Part shown: one piece after another, positions 35,355 to 42,413 of the stretch
How the letters are laid out: each line of letters begins with the position of its first letter
Position numbering within the stretch: the first letter of the stretch is position 1
Assembly (NCBI RefSeq): GCF_039939195.1
Contig: NZ_JBDUUH010000007.1
Location: 186,001 to 250,000 of the forward strand
Reading direction: 5' to 3'
Origin: Foliimonas ilicis
GTDB lineage: Bacteria > Pseudomonadota > Alphaproteobacteria > Rhizobiales > Rhizobiaceae
Length of the DNA stretch: 64,000 nucleotides
Position numbers and translations under genes: made by a program
The notes under the pieces: generated by a model
Told to the model about the DNA's origin: nothing
What the model saw: the letters and a program-made list of their open reading frames with translations, nothing else
Databases searched by the model: none

Positions 35355-35376
35355 AAAGAGCGGAATTCCGCGCTTT
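35355..35376. promoter_or_regulatory. Near-perfect 22-bp palindrome upstream of M23 peptidase gene
   Basis: The sequence at 35355-35376 is symmetric around GGAATTCC with one mismatched pair (AAAG-AG-CGGAATTCCG-CG-CTTT). It is about 85 bases before the M23 gene start. It may be an operator or a remnant of a dispersed repeat. Confidence 0.35.
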
Positions 35377-35459
35377 TCCGGCTCTCGGCAAAGCTTTGTT
35401 AACCCTAACAATGTGTAATCATCCATGTATTCCATTCAACATCATGGAAATCCGCACAC

Positions 35460-36713
35460 GTGGCTTATCGGGTTCAGGCGACACATTTCGGCAGGCGCAA
35501 AGAGCCTCACACCGTCATCATCGCGCGCGGCGATGAGATACGCCATTTCACCATCAGACCATGGTTGGCTGCCCTTATCGGATCAGCGCTTTGCGCAGTT
35601 GCGATCGGCTACCTTCTCGCAACCTCGTATCTCGTCATGCGCGACGATCTCATCGGCGCTTCGACCGCCAGGCAGGCACGAATTCAGCAAGCTTACGAAG
35701 ACCGGATTTCCGCCCTTCGCGCGCAAGTCGATCGCATAACGAGCCGGCAATTGCTCGATCAGCAACTCGTCGAAAGCAAAGTCACCGAACTGCTCACGCG
35801 TCAGACCGAGCTGAATGAACGTCACGGACGGCTTGCCCCCATGCTTCCGGCAACCGCTGCGACCGGCAATCTTCCGGGCAACGCGCCCGTTCCCGCCCAA
35901 AAGCCCGAGATTCGCGCAAGCATCGATGGCGAAACGACACCAGGTTACGCCAAGGCAGCAGGTCTGCTCGCATTTCGCCCTGCCCGCCCCGCATTCGAGG
36001 ATGAAACACCGGCTGATCGCGCGGATCTGATGTTCATCGCGATCAACAAATCTCTGCGCACGATCGAGAAAGAGCAGCTTTCAAGCATCAATTCGCTTGC
36101 GGAAAATGCGTATCAGACCGCCGATGCGATTTCGGAAGCGCTGGAATCTGCCGGACTGCCTATCGACACGGAGGATTCGGATAACGCGGTCGGCGGTCCT
36201 CTGATCGCACTGGACAAAGCGACCGTGTTCGACGCACGTGTCAAGGAACTGGACGAGGCTCTGACAAAACTGGAGACGATGAAGGAAAAGGCGCGTCTGC
36301 TGCCGATTTCAAATCCGGCTCCGGGACATCCCGTATCCAGCACATTCGGAGTTCGCAAAGATCCGCTTCTTGGAACGCCCGCGCTGCATTCCGGCATGGA
36401 TTTTCGCGCGACACCCGGCACGCCGGTCAAAGCGACCGCCAAAGGCAAAGTCGTCCGTGCCGGTTGGGCCGGCGGCTATGGCCGCATGGTGGAAATCCTG
36501 CATGATGGAGGCTACTCGACCCGCTACGCCCATATGAGCAAGGTTCTGGCTCAAAAGGGCCAGAACGTGCAGCCGGGTGACATCATCGGAGAGGTTGGCA
36601 GCACCGGAAGGTCGACCGGTCCTCACCTTCACTATGAGGTGCGAAACCAAGGTGCCGCGACAGATCCGCTACGTTTTCTGAAGCTTGGGAAGGCCATTGG
36701 CCCCTACCTCTGA
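35460..36713 (+). CDS. M23-family (LytM/EnvC-like) metallopeptidase, membrane anchored
   Basis: This 417-residue protein starts with GTG. One membrane helix near residues 35-60 (PWLAALIGSALCAVAIGYLLATSYL) is followed by a coiled-coil region (QARIQQAYEDRISALRAQ onward) and a C-terminal LytM domain with the zinc motifs HSGMD and GPHLHYE, and with YAHMSKV. All catalytic ligands are present, so it may cut peptidoglycan cross-links, acting from the periplasmic side. The coiled coil suggests partner-controlled activity. Confidence 0.88.
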   Translation: MAYRVQATHFGRRKEPHTVIIARGDEIRHFTIRPWLAALIGSALCAVAIGYLLATSYLVMRDDLIGASTARQARIQQAYEDRISALRAQVDRITSRQLLDQQLVESKVTELLTRQTELNERHGRLAPMLPATAATGNLPGNAPVPAQKPEIRASIDGETTPGYAKAAGLLAFRPARPAFEDETPADRADLMFIAINKSLRTIEKEQLSSINSLAENAYQTADAISEALESAGLPIDTEDSDNAVGGPLIALDKATVFDARVKELDEALTKLETMKEKARLLPISNPAPGHPVSSTFGVRKDPLLGTPALHSGMDFRATPGTPVKATAKGKVVRAGWAGGYGRMVEILHDGGYSTRYAHMSKVLAQKGQNVQPGDIIGEVGSTGRSTGPHLHYEVRNQGAATDPLRFLKLGKAIGPYL

Positions 36714-36751
36714 GCACGAAATTCCATCACCTAAAAAATCCGAAATTTTCC

Positions 36752-36776
36752 GGAACCGTTGAAACATCGCGACGTT
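36752..36776 (+). promoter_or_regulatory. EcfG-type general stress promoter
   Basis: GGAAC (36752-36756), 16 bases, CGTT (36773-36776) is an exact consensus match. Transcription would start near 36784 and read the hypothetical gene that ends at 37254. Confidence 0.7.
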
Positions 36777-36906
36777 CAGAAGCTGGATGTTTCTGATCGC
36801 GTCGCTGATGTCGATTGAACGTGTCCCCAGCGCTTTAATAGGGCATAATAGCCCTGTTCGAATCACTGCGTTTGGTCAAGATTTCTGGACTGAAGGTACT
36901 ATCGGA

Positions 36907-37254
36907 ATGCTGAACGGCAGCGCTCTATCTCCCCACGCTCAAATAACCAAATCAATTCTGTTTCCTGTGCCGGAAGCGGTGAAGCAAGCCATGCTTGTCT
37001 ATCTCTGCAGCCAAGTGGAAGGACGTGCAATTTCCACCGCGGATGCCATCGGCTCGATGCGGCGCGATGCGCCCGAATGTACACTTACAGACAAACAACT
37101 CGAGCTTTACGCCGTCACGCAGGCCGTGGAGCAGGATTACGCGATCCGTTTCGATTGCAATGCGGCAGAAAAGACTCGCATCGAACTCGCCGAAAGCCTC
37201 TCGCCCAAGGCGGCTTACGATGACAAGATAGGCTATGCGACGCGCGCGGCCTGA
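36907..37254 (+). CDS. Hypothetical protein behind an EcfG-type promoter
   Basis: I do not recognise this protein. From MLNGSALSPHAQ it is 115 residues, soluble, with an alpha-helical look (PVPEAVKQAMLVYLCSQVEGR ... DKQLELYAVTQAVEQDYAIRF). The frame is open further upstream, with possible starts at 36787 and 36808. The first would make an almost leaderless message, given the promoter at 36752-36776. GAAGG lies about 12 bases before ATG 36907, a weak ribosome site. Expression under general stress is inferred from the promoter only. Confidence 0.6.
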   Translation: MLNGSALSPHAQITKSILFPVPEAVKQAMLVYLCSQVEGRAISTADAIGSMRRDAPECTLTDKQLELYAVTQAVEQDYAIRFDCNAAEKTRIELAESLSPKAAYDDKIGYATRAA

Positions 37255-37385
37255 CGCGCTATCTTATTTGATTGGCAAAAATCCCGATTAAGGGCCGAAT
37301 TGACGTCTCTACGGGTTTCTTTTGCCATATTCCAAGCTAGTATTCCGGCGATCCAGATTGTGGGGGCGCTCTCTCGGAAAGCTTG

Positions 37386-37544
37386 ATGCTACTACGCCTG
37401 ATTATCCTCTGCACCATCATCGCAATCTTCGCCTTTGGCTTCGCGGAACTCGTGAATTACGCCAGCGACCGTTCGGCCTCAGAGGCATGCGGAGAATGGT
37501 CGAATCCTGATTGCCCAGCGACATCTCCCCCCGCTGCAGAGTAA
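37386..37544 (+). CDS. 52-residue single-pass membrane protein
   Basis: This short frame encodes 52 residues: an N-terminal membrane helix (LLRLIILCTIIAIFAFGFA), then a polar tail with two cysteines (EACGEWSNPDC) and a proline-rich end. GGAAAG precedes the ATG at a workable distance. The tail may lie in the periplasm, where the cysteines could form a disulfide. The family is not recognised. It sits just upstream of the EcfG promoter of csbD. Confidence 0.55.
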   Translation: MLLRLIILCTIIAIFAFGFAELVNYASDRSASEACGEWSNPDCPATSPPAAE

Positions 37545-37557
37545 TTCAAAAACTCTC

Positions 37558-37582
37558 GGAACATATTGAATCTCCATACGTT
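37558..37582 (+). promoter_or_regulatory. EcfG-type general stress promoter of csbD
   Basis: GGAAC (37558-37562), 16 bases, CGTT (37579-37582) exactly matches the consensus. It lies 29 bases before the csbD start, which has AAGGAG as its Shine-Dalgarno. Confidence 0.78.
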
Positions 37583-37611
37583 TCCCTTGAGAACCAACCA
37601 AGGAGAAAATT

Positions 37612-37815
37612 ATGAATTGGGATCGTGTTGAAGGCAATTGGAAACAGGTCAAAGGTAAGGTCAAGGAGAAGTGGGGCGATCTCACCGACGATGACCTGGA
37701 CGTGATCGACGGCAAGCGTGAGCAGCTCGAAGGCAAGCTTCAGGAGCGCTACGGTTACGCTAAGGATCAGGCCAAGAACGAAGTGGACAACTGGTATAAC
37801 AGCCAGAAGCTCTGA
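37612..37815 (+). CDS. CsbD-family general stress protein
   Basis: This 67-residue, charged, helical protein starts MNWDRVEGNWKQVKGKVKEKWGDLTDDDLD, the classic CsbD pattern, and has ERYGYAKDQAKNEVDNW at its end. CsbD-like proteins are induced by general stress regulators in many bacteria; their molecular role is unknown. An EcfG-type promoter lies directly upstream and a strong terminator downstream, making a self-contained transcription unit. Confidence 0.92.
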   Translation: MNWDRVEGNWKQVKGKVKEKWGDLTDDDLDVIDGKREQLEGKLQERYGYAKDQAKNEVDNWYNSQKL

Positions 37816-37817
37816 TC

Positions 37818-37850
37818 AAAAAGCCCCGGTACTCAGCCGGGGCTTTTTTC
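37818..37850 (+). terminator. Rho-independent terminator of csbD
   Basis: AAAAAGCCCCGG/CCGGGGCTTTTTT with loop TACTCAG, directly after the csbD stop. Confidence 0.92.
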
Positions 37851-37952
37851 TTTAGCCGCGTCACTCACTCGCTCGAAATTTACGCGGCGCATTAACGTTT
37901 CATTTGGGACGTATGCCTAATTCTGCCTCGGGAGAAATATTCGGGGCCGTTC

Positions 37953-38201
37953 ATGAGTGTAGTAAACATAGTCGCGTTTCCGCTTCATCGCAGGAAGACA
38001 TTGGTAAAGGGGATTGCCAAGGTTTTGGCGTCCAAGAACGGCGAGGATGCAAATCGCTTCTGGCGCGATACTGCAAAGACCATTCTTCGTCAGCTTCAAA
38101 CGCAAGGATTGCAGCAAGGCGATTCCGAACGCGAAGTCCGCGCCCTGCTTTCGGCAGTAATGGCCGAAATCCAATGGAACGCTGAGACGGCAACGGCCTG
38201 A
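37953..38201 (+). CDS. DUF6074-like small protein
   Basis: This 82-residue soluble protein begins MSVVNIVAFPLHRRKTLVKGIAKVLASK. The short beta strand followed by PLHRR and helices is the look of DUF6074 proteins, which are common and often duplicated in Rhizobiales and have no known function. The assignment is from memory of the family pattern. Confidence 0.65.
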   Translation: MSVVNIVAFPLHRRKTLVKGIAKVLASKNGEDANRFWRDTAKTILRQLQTQGLQQGDSEREVRALLSAVMAEIQWNAETATA

Positions 38202-38271
38202 GCGTCTTGTTTTGCCCGGCCGCTGCTTCTGAGATACAAATCTTCAAACCAGAACAGCCGGGCAGCACACA

Positions 38272-38625
38272 ATGAACTCTGCAAATTCTATTGCCGCCAT
38301 TTCGAAATTCGAGGTGATCGACGGCAATGCCGAGGAATTCCTTCAGCTTCTTCGCGAACACGCGAGAAAAGCGCTTCACGAAGATTCAGGCTGTCAGCGT
38401 TTTGGGATTTTCCGGCAATCGGCTGCTTCGTTCTTTTCGAACGAACTCTACGACAGTGACGCCGCTTTTAAGAATCACGAAGCAAGTGCGCGATCGGCAT
38501 CATTCAATGCAGCGGCCAAGCCCCTGCTCAAATCGCATGAACGCATGACTGGCGAATCGGTCGAACATTTTGAACGAGAGCACGGAATTCACCCGAGCGA
38601 CCTGAACGCGACAAACGACGATTGA
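38272..38625 (+). CDS. Antibiotic biosynthesis monooxygenase (ABM) domain protein
   Basis: This 117-residue ferredoxin-like alpha/beta protein shows the ABM pattern: SKFEVIDGNAEEFLQLLREHARKALHEDSGCQRFGIFR ... ELYDSDAAFKNHEASAR. Small family members include quinol monooxygenase YgiN and heme-degrading IsdG-like proteins. Substrate unknown. The polar C-terminal extension past about residue 95 is longer than usual. Confidence 0.8.
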   Translation: MNSANSIAAISKFEVIDGNAEEFLQLLREHARKALHEDSGCQRFGIFRQSAASFFSNELYDSDAAFKNHEASARSASFNAAAKPLLKSHERMTGESVEHFEREHGIHPSDLNATNDD

Positions 38626-38667
38626 GCCTGCCACCGGCAAGCCCAATCATCGCTAAAAGTGCCGCGA

Positions 38668-38973
38668 CTATCGGCGCGAAAAGAAGCTGACCAGCAAACC
38701 TGCAACGACCAGACCGACGATTGCGGTGGCAGCCGGGTTGTCACGCGCCGTTTGTTCGACATCGCGAGCTCGCTTCTTGATATGCGGCAGCGCATCATTG
38801 AACCGCGCGCGTGCTTCGTCGTAAAAATCCGAAGCTACATCCACCGCATCGTCATAAGCATGCGCTCCGCGCTTGCCTGCCGCCTTTTTAAGGCTGGCGA
38901 TTTCCTTGCGGAGACTCTTCAACTGATCTTCAAGATCGAGGTCGTCGCGAATTTTTGAAAAAGTGGAAGCCAT
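38668..38973 (-). CDS. DUF883 (ElaB/YqjD-like) membrane-anchored protein
   Basis: This 101-residue protein has a long charged helix (LEDQLKSLRKEIASLKKAAG ... FNDALPHIKKRARDVEQTARDNP) and a C-terminal membrane anchor AATAIVGLVVAGLLVSFFSRR. That is the architecture of the ElaB/YqjD/YgaM family, which binds ribosomes at the inner membrane in stationary phase in E. coli. An EcfG-like promoter variant lies about 40 bases upstream. Confidence 0.88.
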   Translation of the reverse strand: MASTFSKIRDDLDLEDQLKSLRKEIASLKKAAGKRGAHAYDDAVDVASDFYDEARARFNDALPHIKKRARDVEQTARDNPAATAIVGLVVAGLLVSFFSRR

Positions 38974-39013
38974 GAAAAGCTGCTCCTGAACATATTTGAA
39001 ATTACGCCTCTAA

Positions 39014-39038
39014 AATGCGCGGGGCTTCAAATCGTTCC
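39014..39038 (-). promoter_or_regulatory. Candidate EcfG-type promoter (variant -10) for DUF883 gene
   Basis: On the minus strand GGAAC (39038-39034), 16 bases, CATT (39017-39014). One mismatch from the CGTT -10 element, and the same variant as upstream of the DUF3008 gene. Confidence 0.45.
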
Positions 39039-39050
39039 GGTTGGCGGGCT

Positions 39051-39341
39051 CTACTTCTCCGATACGACATCCGCCGAATAACGTATCTCGCGCATCGGAC
39101 GCACCTTGCGGGTTGTCGCGTCGTAGGTCGGGTGGGCCTTGTAGGCGGACAGCGCAGCCTGATCGTCGAACTCGGCGTAAACGACGATGTCGATTTCATC
39201 CGACCAGGTATCGACCTTGGTGTTCTTGGTGACTTCAAAGTGCCGCGAATGCGGGATCGTGCCGAGCGCCATGAGTTCGGAGCGGATCACGTCCACGCTC
39301 TCTCCCGGTTTGGCGCTGAAAAAGACTATATGCCGGATCAA
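39051..39341 (-). CDS. Dabb (stress-responsive A/B barrel) domain protein, TTG start
   Basis: This dimeric alpha/beta-barrel protein has the conserved start IRHIVFFSAKPGESVD and the YKAHPTYDATTRKVRPM end. An in-frame ATG lies four codons upstream, but GGAGG (39351-39347) is placed five bases before TTG 39341 and covers that ATG. The TTG start gives the usual family N-terminus (MIRHIVFF) and 96 residues. Function in this family is varied or unknown. Confidence 0.83.
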   Translation of the reverse strand: MIRHIVFFSAKPGESVDVIRSELMALGTIPHSRHFEVTKNTKVDTWSDEIDIVVYAEFDDQAALSAYKAHPTYDATTRKVRPMREIRYSADVVSEK

Positions 39342-39402
39342 CCCAGCCTCCATGCAAATTTCATGGCGTCTTTTGGGTCGAAGCGGCAACAAGGTCAATG
39401 CG

Positions 39403-39531
39403 TCATATACCGACACTTCTCATAAGCGACTGGAGCGCCCTGATCACCATGTCGAGATAACGGCCATTGTTCCTCGCCGCATCCCAAACGATCAATCCGG
39501 TGATGAGACAGACGGCAACAACGTAACGCAA
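39403..39531 (-). CDS. 42-residue single-pass membrane protein, TTG start
   Basis: A short frame starts at TTG 39531, five bases after GGGAGG (39542-39537). It encodes RYVVAVCLITGLIVWDAA as a membrane helix, followed by an amphipathic tail (NNGRYLDMVIRALQSLMRSVG). The strong Shine-Dalgarno and the sensible membrane topology support it as a gene. It could share a transcript with the Dabb gene 61 bases downstream. Family not recognised. Confidence 0.55.
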   Translation of the reverse strand: MRYVVAVCLITGLIVWDAARNNGRYLDMVIRALQSLMRSVGI

Positions 39532-39777
39532 AAAAGCCTCCCGATTTTATAAATATTCAGGTTTTTTCACTGTGCGAATCTGGATTCCACTAGACGGCTT
39601 GCTCATGCAGCCTAGCAGCCAATAGTAAAACGAACAGTTTCAAATGTTGACGCGATTAGAATCTGTCCATTCAGCTTTTGTATACTGGCATATCGGTTGG
39701 CCCAGAACACCTCTTGAAGTTTTTGAAAACGACGTGGAATATCGTAGCCGGCATTCAACGGGGAGGAGCTGAAACTA

Positions 39778-39870
39778 ATGACGGAAATTCGTCGTTTCAG
39801 TGAAAGTCCATCTTTTCCAAAGAGTTGGACAAAATTCTTTTGGAGATGCGACTTGAAGGCCCGGCTATGA
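39778..39870 (+). CDS. 30-residue leader ORF overlapping the cfa start
   Basis: GGGGAGGAG (39760-39768) is followed 9-11 bases later by ATG 39778. The frame encodes 30 residues (MTEIRRFSESPSFPKSWTKF, then FWRCDLKARL) and stops at TGA 39868-39870, which overlaps the cfa ATG at 39867 as ATGA. This is the geometry of a translationally coupled leader peptide. A TATACT -10-like box is at 39681-39686. Apart from these signals I see nothing in the 240 bases before it. Confidence 0.45.
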   Translation: MTEIRRFSESPSFPKSWTKFFWRCDLKARL

Positions 39871-41126
39871 AATCGACAAATGACAAAAGCCTGGTTTCAA
39901 GCGAAACCGTAAAGCTGGACGAGCACAATTTCGCGGAGTTCGCAAAAGGCCTTCCAGCCCGCGTCCGTATGGTGCTTTCGGGCGCAATGCAGCTTGCCCG
40001 CGGCTCGCTTCACATCACCATGCCAGATGGCCGCGCCGTACTGGTAGGCGGCAAGGCTCCCGGACCGGACGCAGCCCTCATTCTCAACAATTGGCGCCTG
40101 CCCGGCCGCGCATTCACCGGCGGCACGATCGGCGTTGCCGAATCCTATATCGACGGCGATTGGGAAAGCCCGGACGTGACGAGCTTTCTTGAACTCTTCG
40201 TCGTCAATGTGGAAGCCGGCGAACGGGTTGCAGGCGGTGCAAACTGGCTGATGAATACCGTCCAGCGCATCCGCCACTGGCTGAACGAAAACACGCGCAC
40301 CGGCTCGAAGCGCAATATTTCCGCGCATTACGATCTGGGCAACGCCTTTTACGGTCAGTGGCTCGATTCGAGCATGACCTATTCTTCGGCGCTTTATGCG
40401 AACGGCGCGAACGATCTGGAAAGCGCACAGGCCGCCAAATACCGCGCGCTGGCAAAAGACACCGGCATCACTTCCGATTCGCATGTACTTGAAATCGGCT
40501 GCGGCTGGGGTGGTTTTGCCGAATTCGCGGCCAGCGAAATCGGCTGCCGGGTGACGGGGCTGACGATCAGCCAGGAGCAATATGACTTCGCGACAGCGCG
40601 CATGGCAAAGTCGGGCCTGTCGGACAAGGTCGAGATCAAGCTTCAGGATTATCGCGACGAGAGCGGCAAATACGACAACATCGCCTCCATTGAGATGTTC
40701 GAGGCCGTTGGTGAGAAATATTGGCCGGTCTTCTTCGGCAAGGTCAAAGAATGCCTGAAACCCGGTGGCACGGCGGGCATGCAGATCATCACCATCAACG
40801 AAAACGCCTATGAGCTTTACCGCAGCAGACCGGATTTCATCCAACGCTACGTGTTTCCGGGCGGCATGCTGCCCACGCCTTCTCACCTGAAGTCCCTCGG
40901 AAACCAGCACGACCTTTCCTATCTGCGCGAGCGCATTTTCCCGCAGGATTATGCGCGCACCCTCGCCGACTGGCGTATCCGCTTCTGGGCATCTTGGGAA
41001 AAGCTGGTGCCACTCGGTTTCGACGAGCGCTTCAAGAAGCTCTGGGAGTTTTACCTGCATTATTGCGAGGCAGGTTTCCGCGCCGAATATATCGACGTGC
41101 GGCAGGTCGTTTATCAGGCGAAGTAA
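39867..41126 (+). CDS. cfa: Cyclopropane-fatty-acyl-phospholipid synthase
   Basis: This 419-residue SAM-dependent methyltransferase has the SAM motif VLEIGCGWGGFAEFAA and the family segments SAHYDLGNAFY, MTYSSALY and the catalytic-region QRYVFPGGMLPTPSHL. It adds a methylene bridge to unsaturated acyl chains in membrane phospholipids, typically in stationary phase or acid stress. The start MKSTNDKS, with AAGG 8 bases before it, is preferred over an upstream TTG. Its ATG overlaps the leader ORF stop. Confidence 0.94.
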   Translation: MKSTNDKSLVSSETVKLDEHNFAEFAKGLPARVRMVLSGAMQLARGSLHITMPDGRAVLVGGKAPGPDAALILNNWRLPGRAFTGGTIGVAESYIDGDWESPDVTSFLELFVVNVEAGERVAGGANWLMNTVQRIRHWLNENTRTGSKRNISAHYDLGNAFYGQWLDSSMTYSSALYANGANDLESAQAAKYRALAKDTGITSDSHVLEIGCGWGGFAEFAASEIGCRVTGLTISQEQYDFATARMAKSGLSDKVEIKLQDYRDESGKYDNIASIEMFEAVGEKYWPVFFGKVKECLKPGGTAGMQIITINENAYELYRSRPDFIQRYVFPGGMLPTPSHLKSLGNQHDLSYLRERIFPQDYARTLADWRIRFWASWEKLVPLGFDERFKKLWEFYLHYCEAGFRAEYIDVRQVVYQAK

Positions 41127-41197
41127 GAGCCGCTTTGCCTCGCTGCGATGTCGTATTTCGAATGCGTATTATCCGCGTGGCGCGATAGGCTTTGCAA

Positions 41198-41773
41198 ATG
41201 AGCCAGACCCTGAACGAGTGGCGAAAAGCCGAGCGTAGTCGCCTGATCGAAGAACGGCTGGCTATACCTGCTGAAATGCGCTCAGTGATGTCGGTCGAAA
41301 TCAGCAAGGCGCTGGATCTGGAGATCGGCGATTTCCGCGGCCGCACGGTCAGCCTCTATTGGCCGTTTCGCGGCGAGCCGGACATGCGCCCGTGGATGAA
41401 TGCGATTATCGAGCGCGGCGGAGCGGTTGCCCTGCCAATAGTGGTGGAGAAAGCGCAGCCTCTGATTTTCAAGGCCTACAAGCCCGGCGACCGGTTGGAA
41501 AAAGGCGTCTGGAACATCCCGATCCCGGCGGATGGCGCTCCAATCATACCTGATGTGGTCATCGCGCCGGTGGTCGGCTTTGACGCAGAAAACTACCGGC
41601 TGGGCTATGGCGGCGGCTTTTTCGACCGTACATTGGCCGCCATGCCGGAAAAGCCCTCGGTGATCGGCATCGGCTACGAGAGCGCGCAAATCCCGTCGAT
41701 ACGGCCGCAGCCCTACGACGTCGTCATGGATATGATCGTGACCGAGCGCGGCCGCTTTACGCCGAAATCTTGA
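41198..41773 (+). CDS. 5-formyltetrahydrofolate cyclo-ligase
   Basis: This 191-residue protein has the family motif RLGYGGGFFDRTL near residue 135, which binds ATP phosphate, and LYWPFRGEPDMRP. It converts 5-formyl-THF to methenyl-THF with ATP. The end overlaps the converging Lrp-type gene by 17 bases. The 71-base gap from cfa is too short for a 6S RNA, which neighbours this gene in many proteobacteria. Confidence 0.92.
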   Translation: MSQTLNEWRKAERSRLIEERLAIPAEMRSVMSVEISKALDLEIGDFRGRTVSLYWPFRGEPDMRPWMNAIIERGGAVALPIVVEKAQPLIFKAYKPGDRLEKGVWNIPIPADGAPIIPDVVIAPVVGFDAENYRLGYGGGFFDRTLAAMPEKPSVIGIGYESAQIPSIRPQPYDVVMDMIVTERGRFTPKS

Positions 41774-42269
41774 GACCGGACTTTTCCCGCGGCGGCTGTA
41801 CGCGCTCCAGCGGAATGCCGACGCTCGTACGGTCCACGATTTCGCGAAGCGCGAAAGACGAATTGATCTTGATGACATGCGGCATCGCCGTCAGCCATTC
41901 CTTGTGGATGCGTTCATAGTCGGCCAGATCCTTGGCCGCGATGCGCAGGATATAGTCGTACTCGCCGGACATTAGATGGCACGAAAGGATGTTGGGGCAT
42001 CGCTTCACCGCAGCTTCGAAATCGGCAAGCGTCTGATGAAACTGGCCGGAAAGCGATATGTGGACGATGGCCGTCATTTCGTGGCCCAGCGAAGCATTCG
42101 ACAGCCGCGCATGATAGCCTCTGATGACGCCGGTCTTCTCAAGATTGTCCAACCGGCGCGAGCAGGCGGATTGCGACAGGCCGACCTTTTCGGCCAAGGT
42201 CGCATTGGCCATTCTTCCGTCTCGCTGCAAGGCATCGAGAATCGCAATATCAATCCTGTCCAGTGCCAT
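41757..42269 (-). CDS. Lrp/AsnC-family transcriptional regulator
   Basis: This 170-residue regulator has an N-terminal winged helix-turn-helix (MALDRIDIAILDALQRDGRMANATLAEKVGLSQSACSRRLDNLE) and a C-terminal RAM ligand-binding domain (GEYDYILRIAAKDLADYERI). It is divergent from ald, whose product deaminates alanine, so it is probably the alanine-responsive activator of ald. The shared 144-base gap is AT-rich and contains GCGCAAT and CGCAAT half-site-like repeats near 42289-42310. Confidence 0.9.
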   Translation of the reverse strand: MALDRIDIAILDALQRDGRMANATLAEKVGLSQSACSRRLDNLEKTGVIRGYHARLSNASLGHEMTAIVHISLSGQFHQTLADFEAAVKRCPNILSCHLMSGEYDYILRIAAKDLADYERIHKEWLTAMPHVIKINSSFALREIVDRTSVGIPLERVQPPREKSGLKISA

Positions 42270-42413
42270 TAGCCGACAATCCTTCGATAAAATCGCAATT
42301 ATGCGCAATGATTAACGAATTTTACGCCACTCGACAAATCAATTCGCAAACATATTTTCCGGCTTTTATGTTCAAATACCGCTCATAACAAGACTATATG
42401 AGGAGATCCTGTC

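Noticed and set aside
41127..41197. 6S RNA next to the 5-formyl-THF cyclo-ligase gene
   Set aside because: The gene pairing is common in proteobacteria, but the gap here is only 71 bases and shows no long hairpin, so 6S RNA must be elsewhere.
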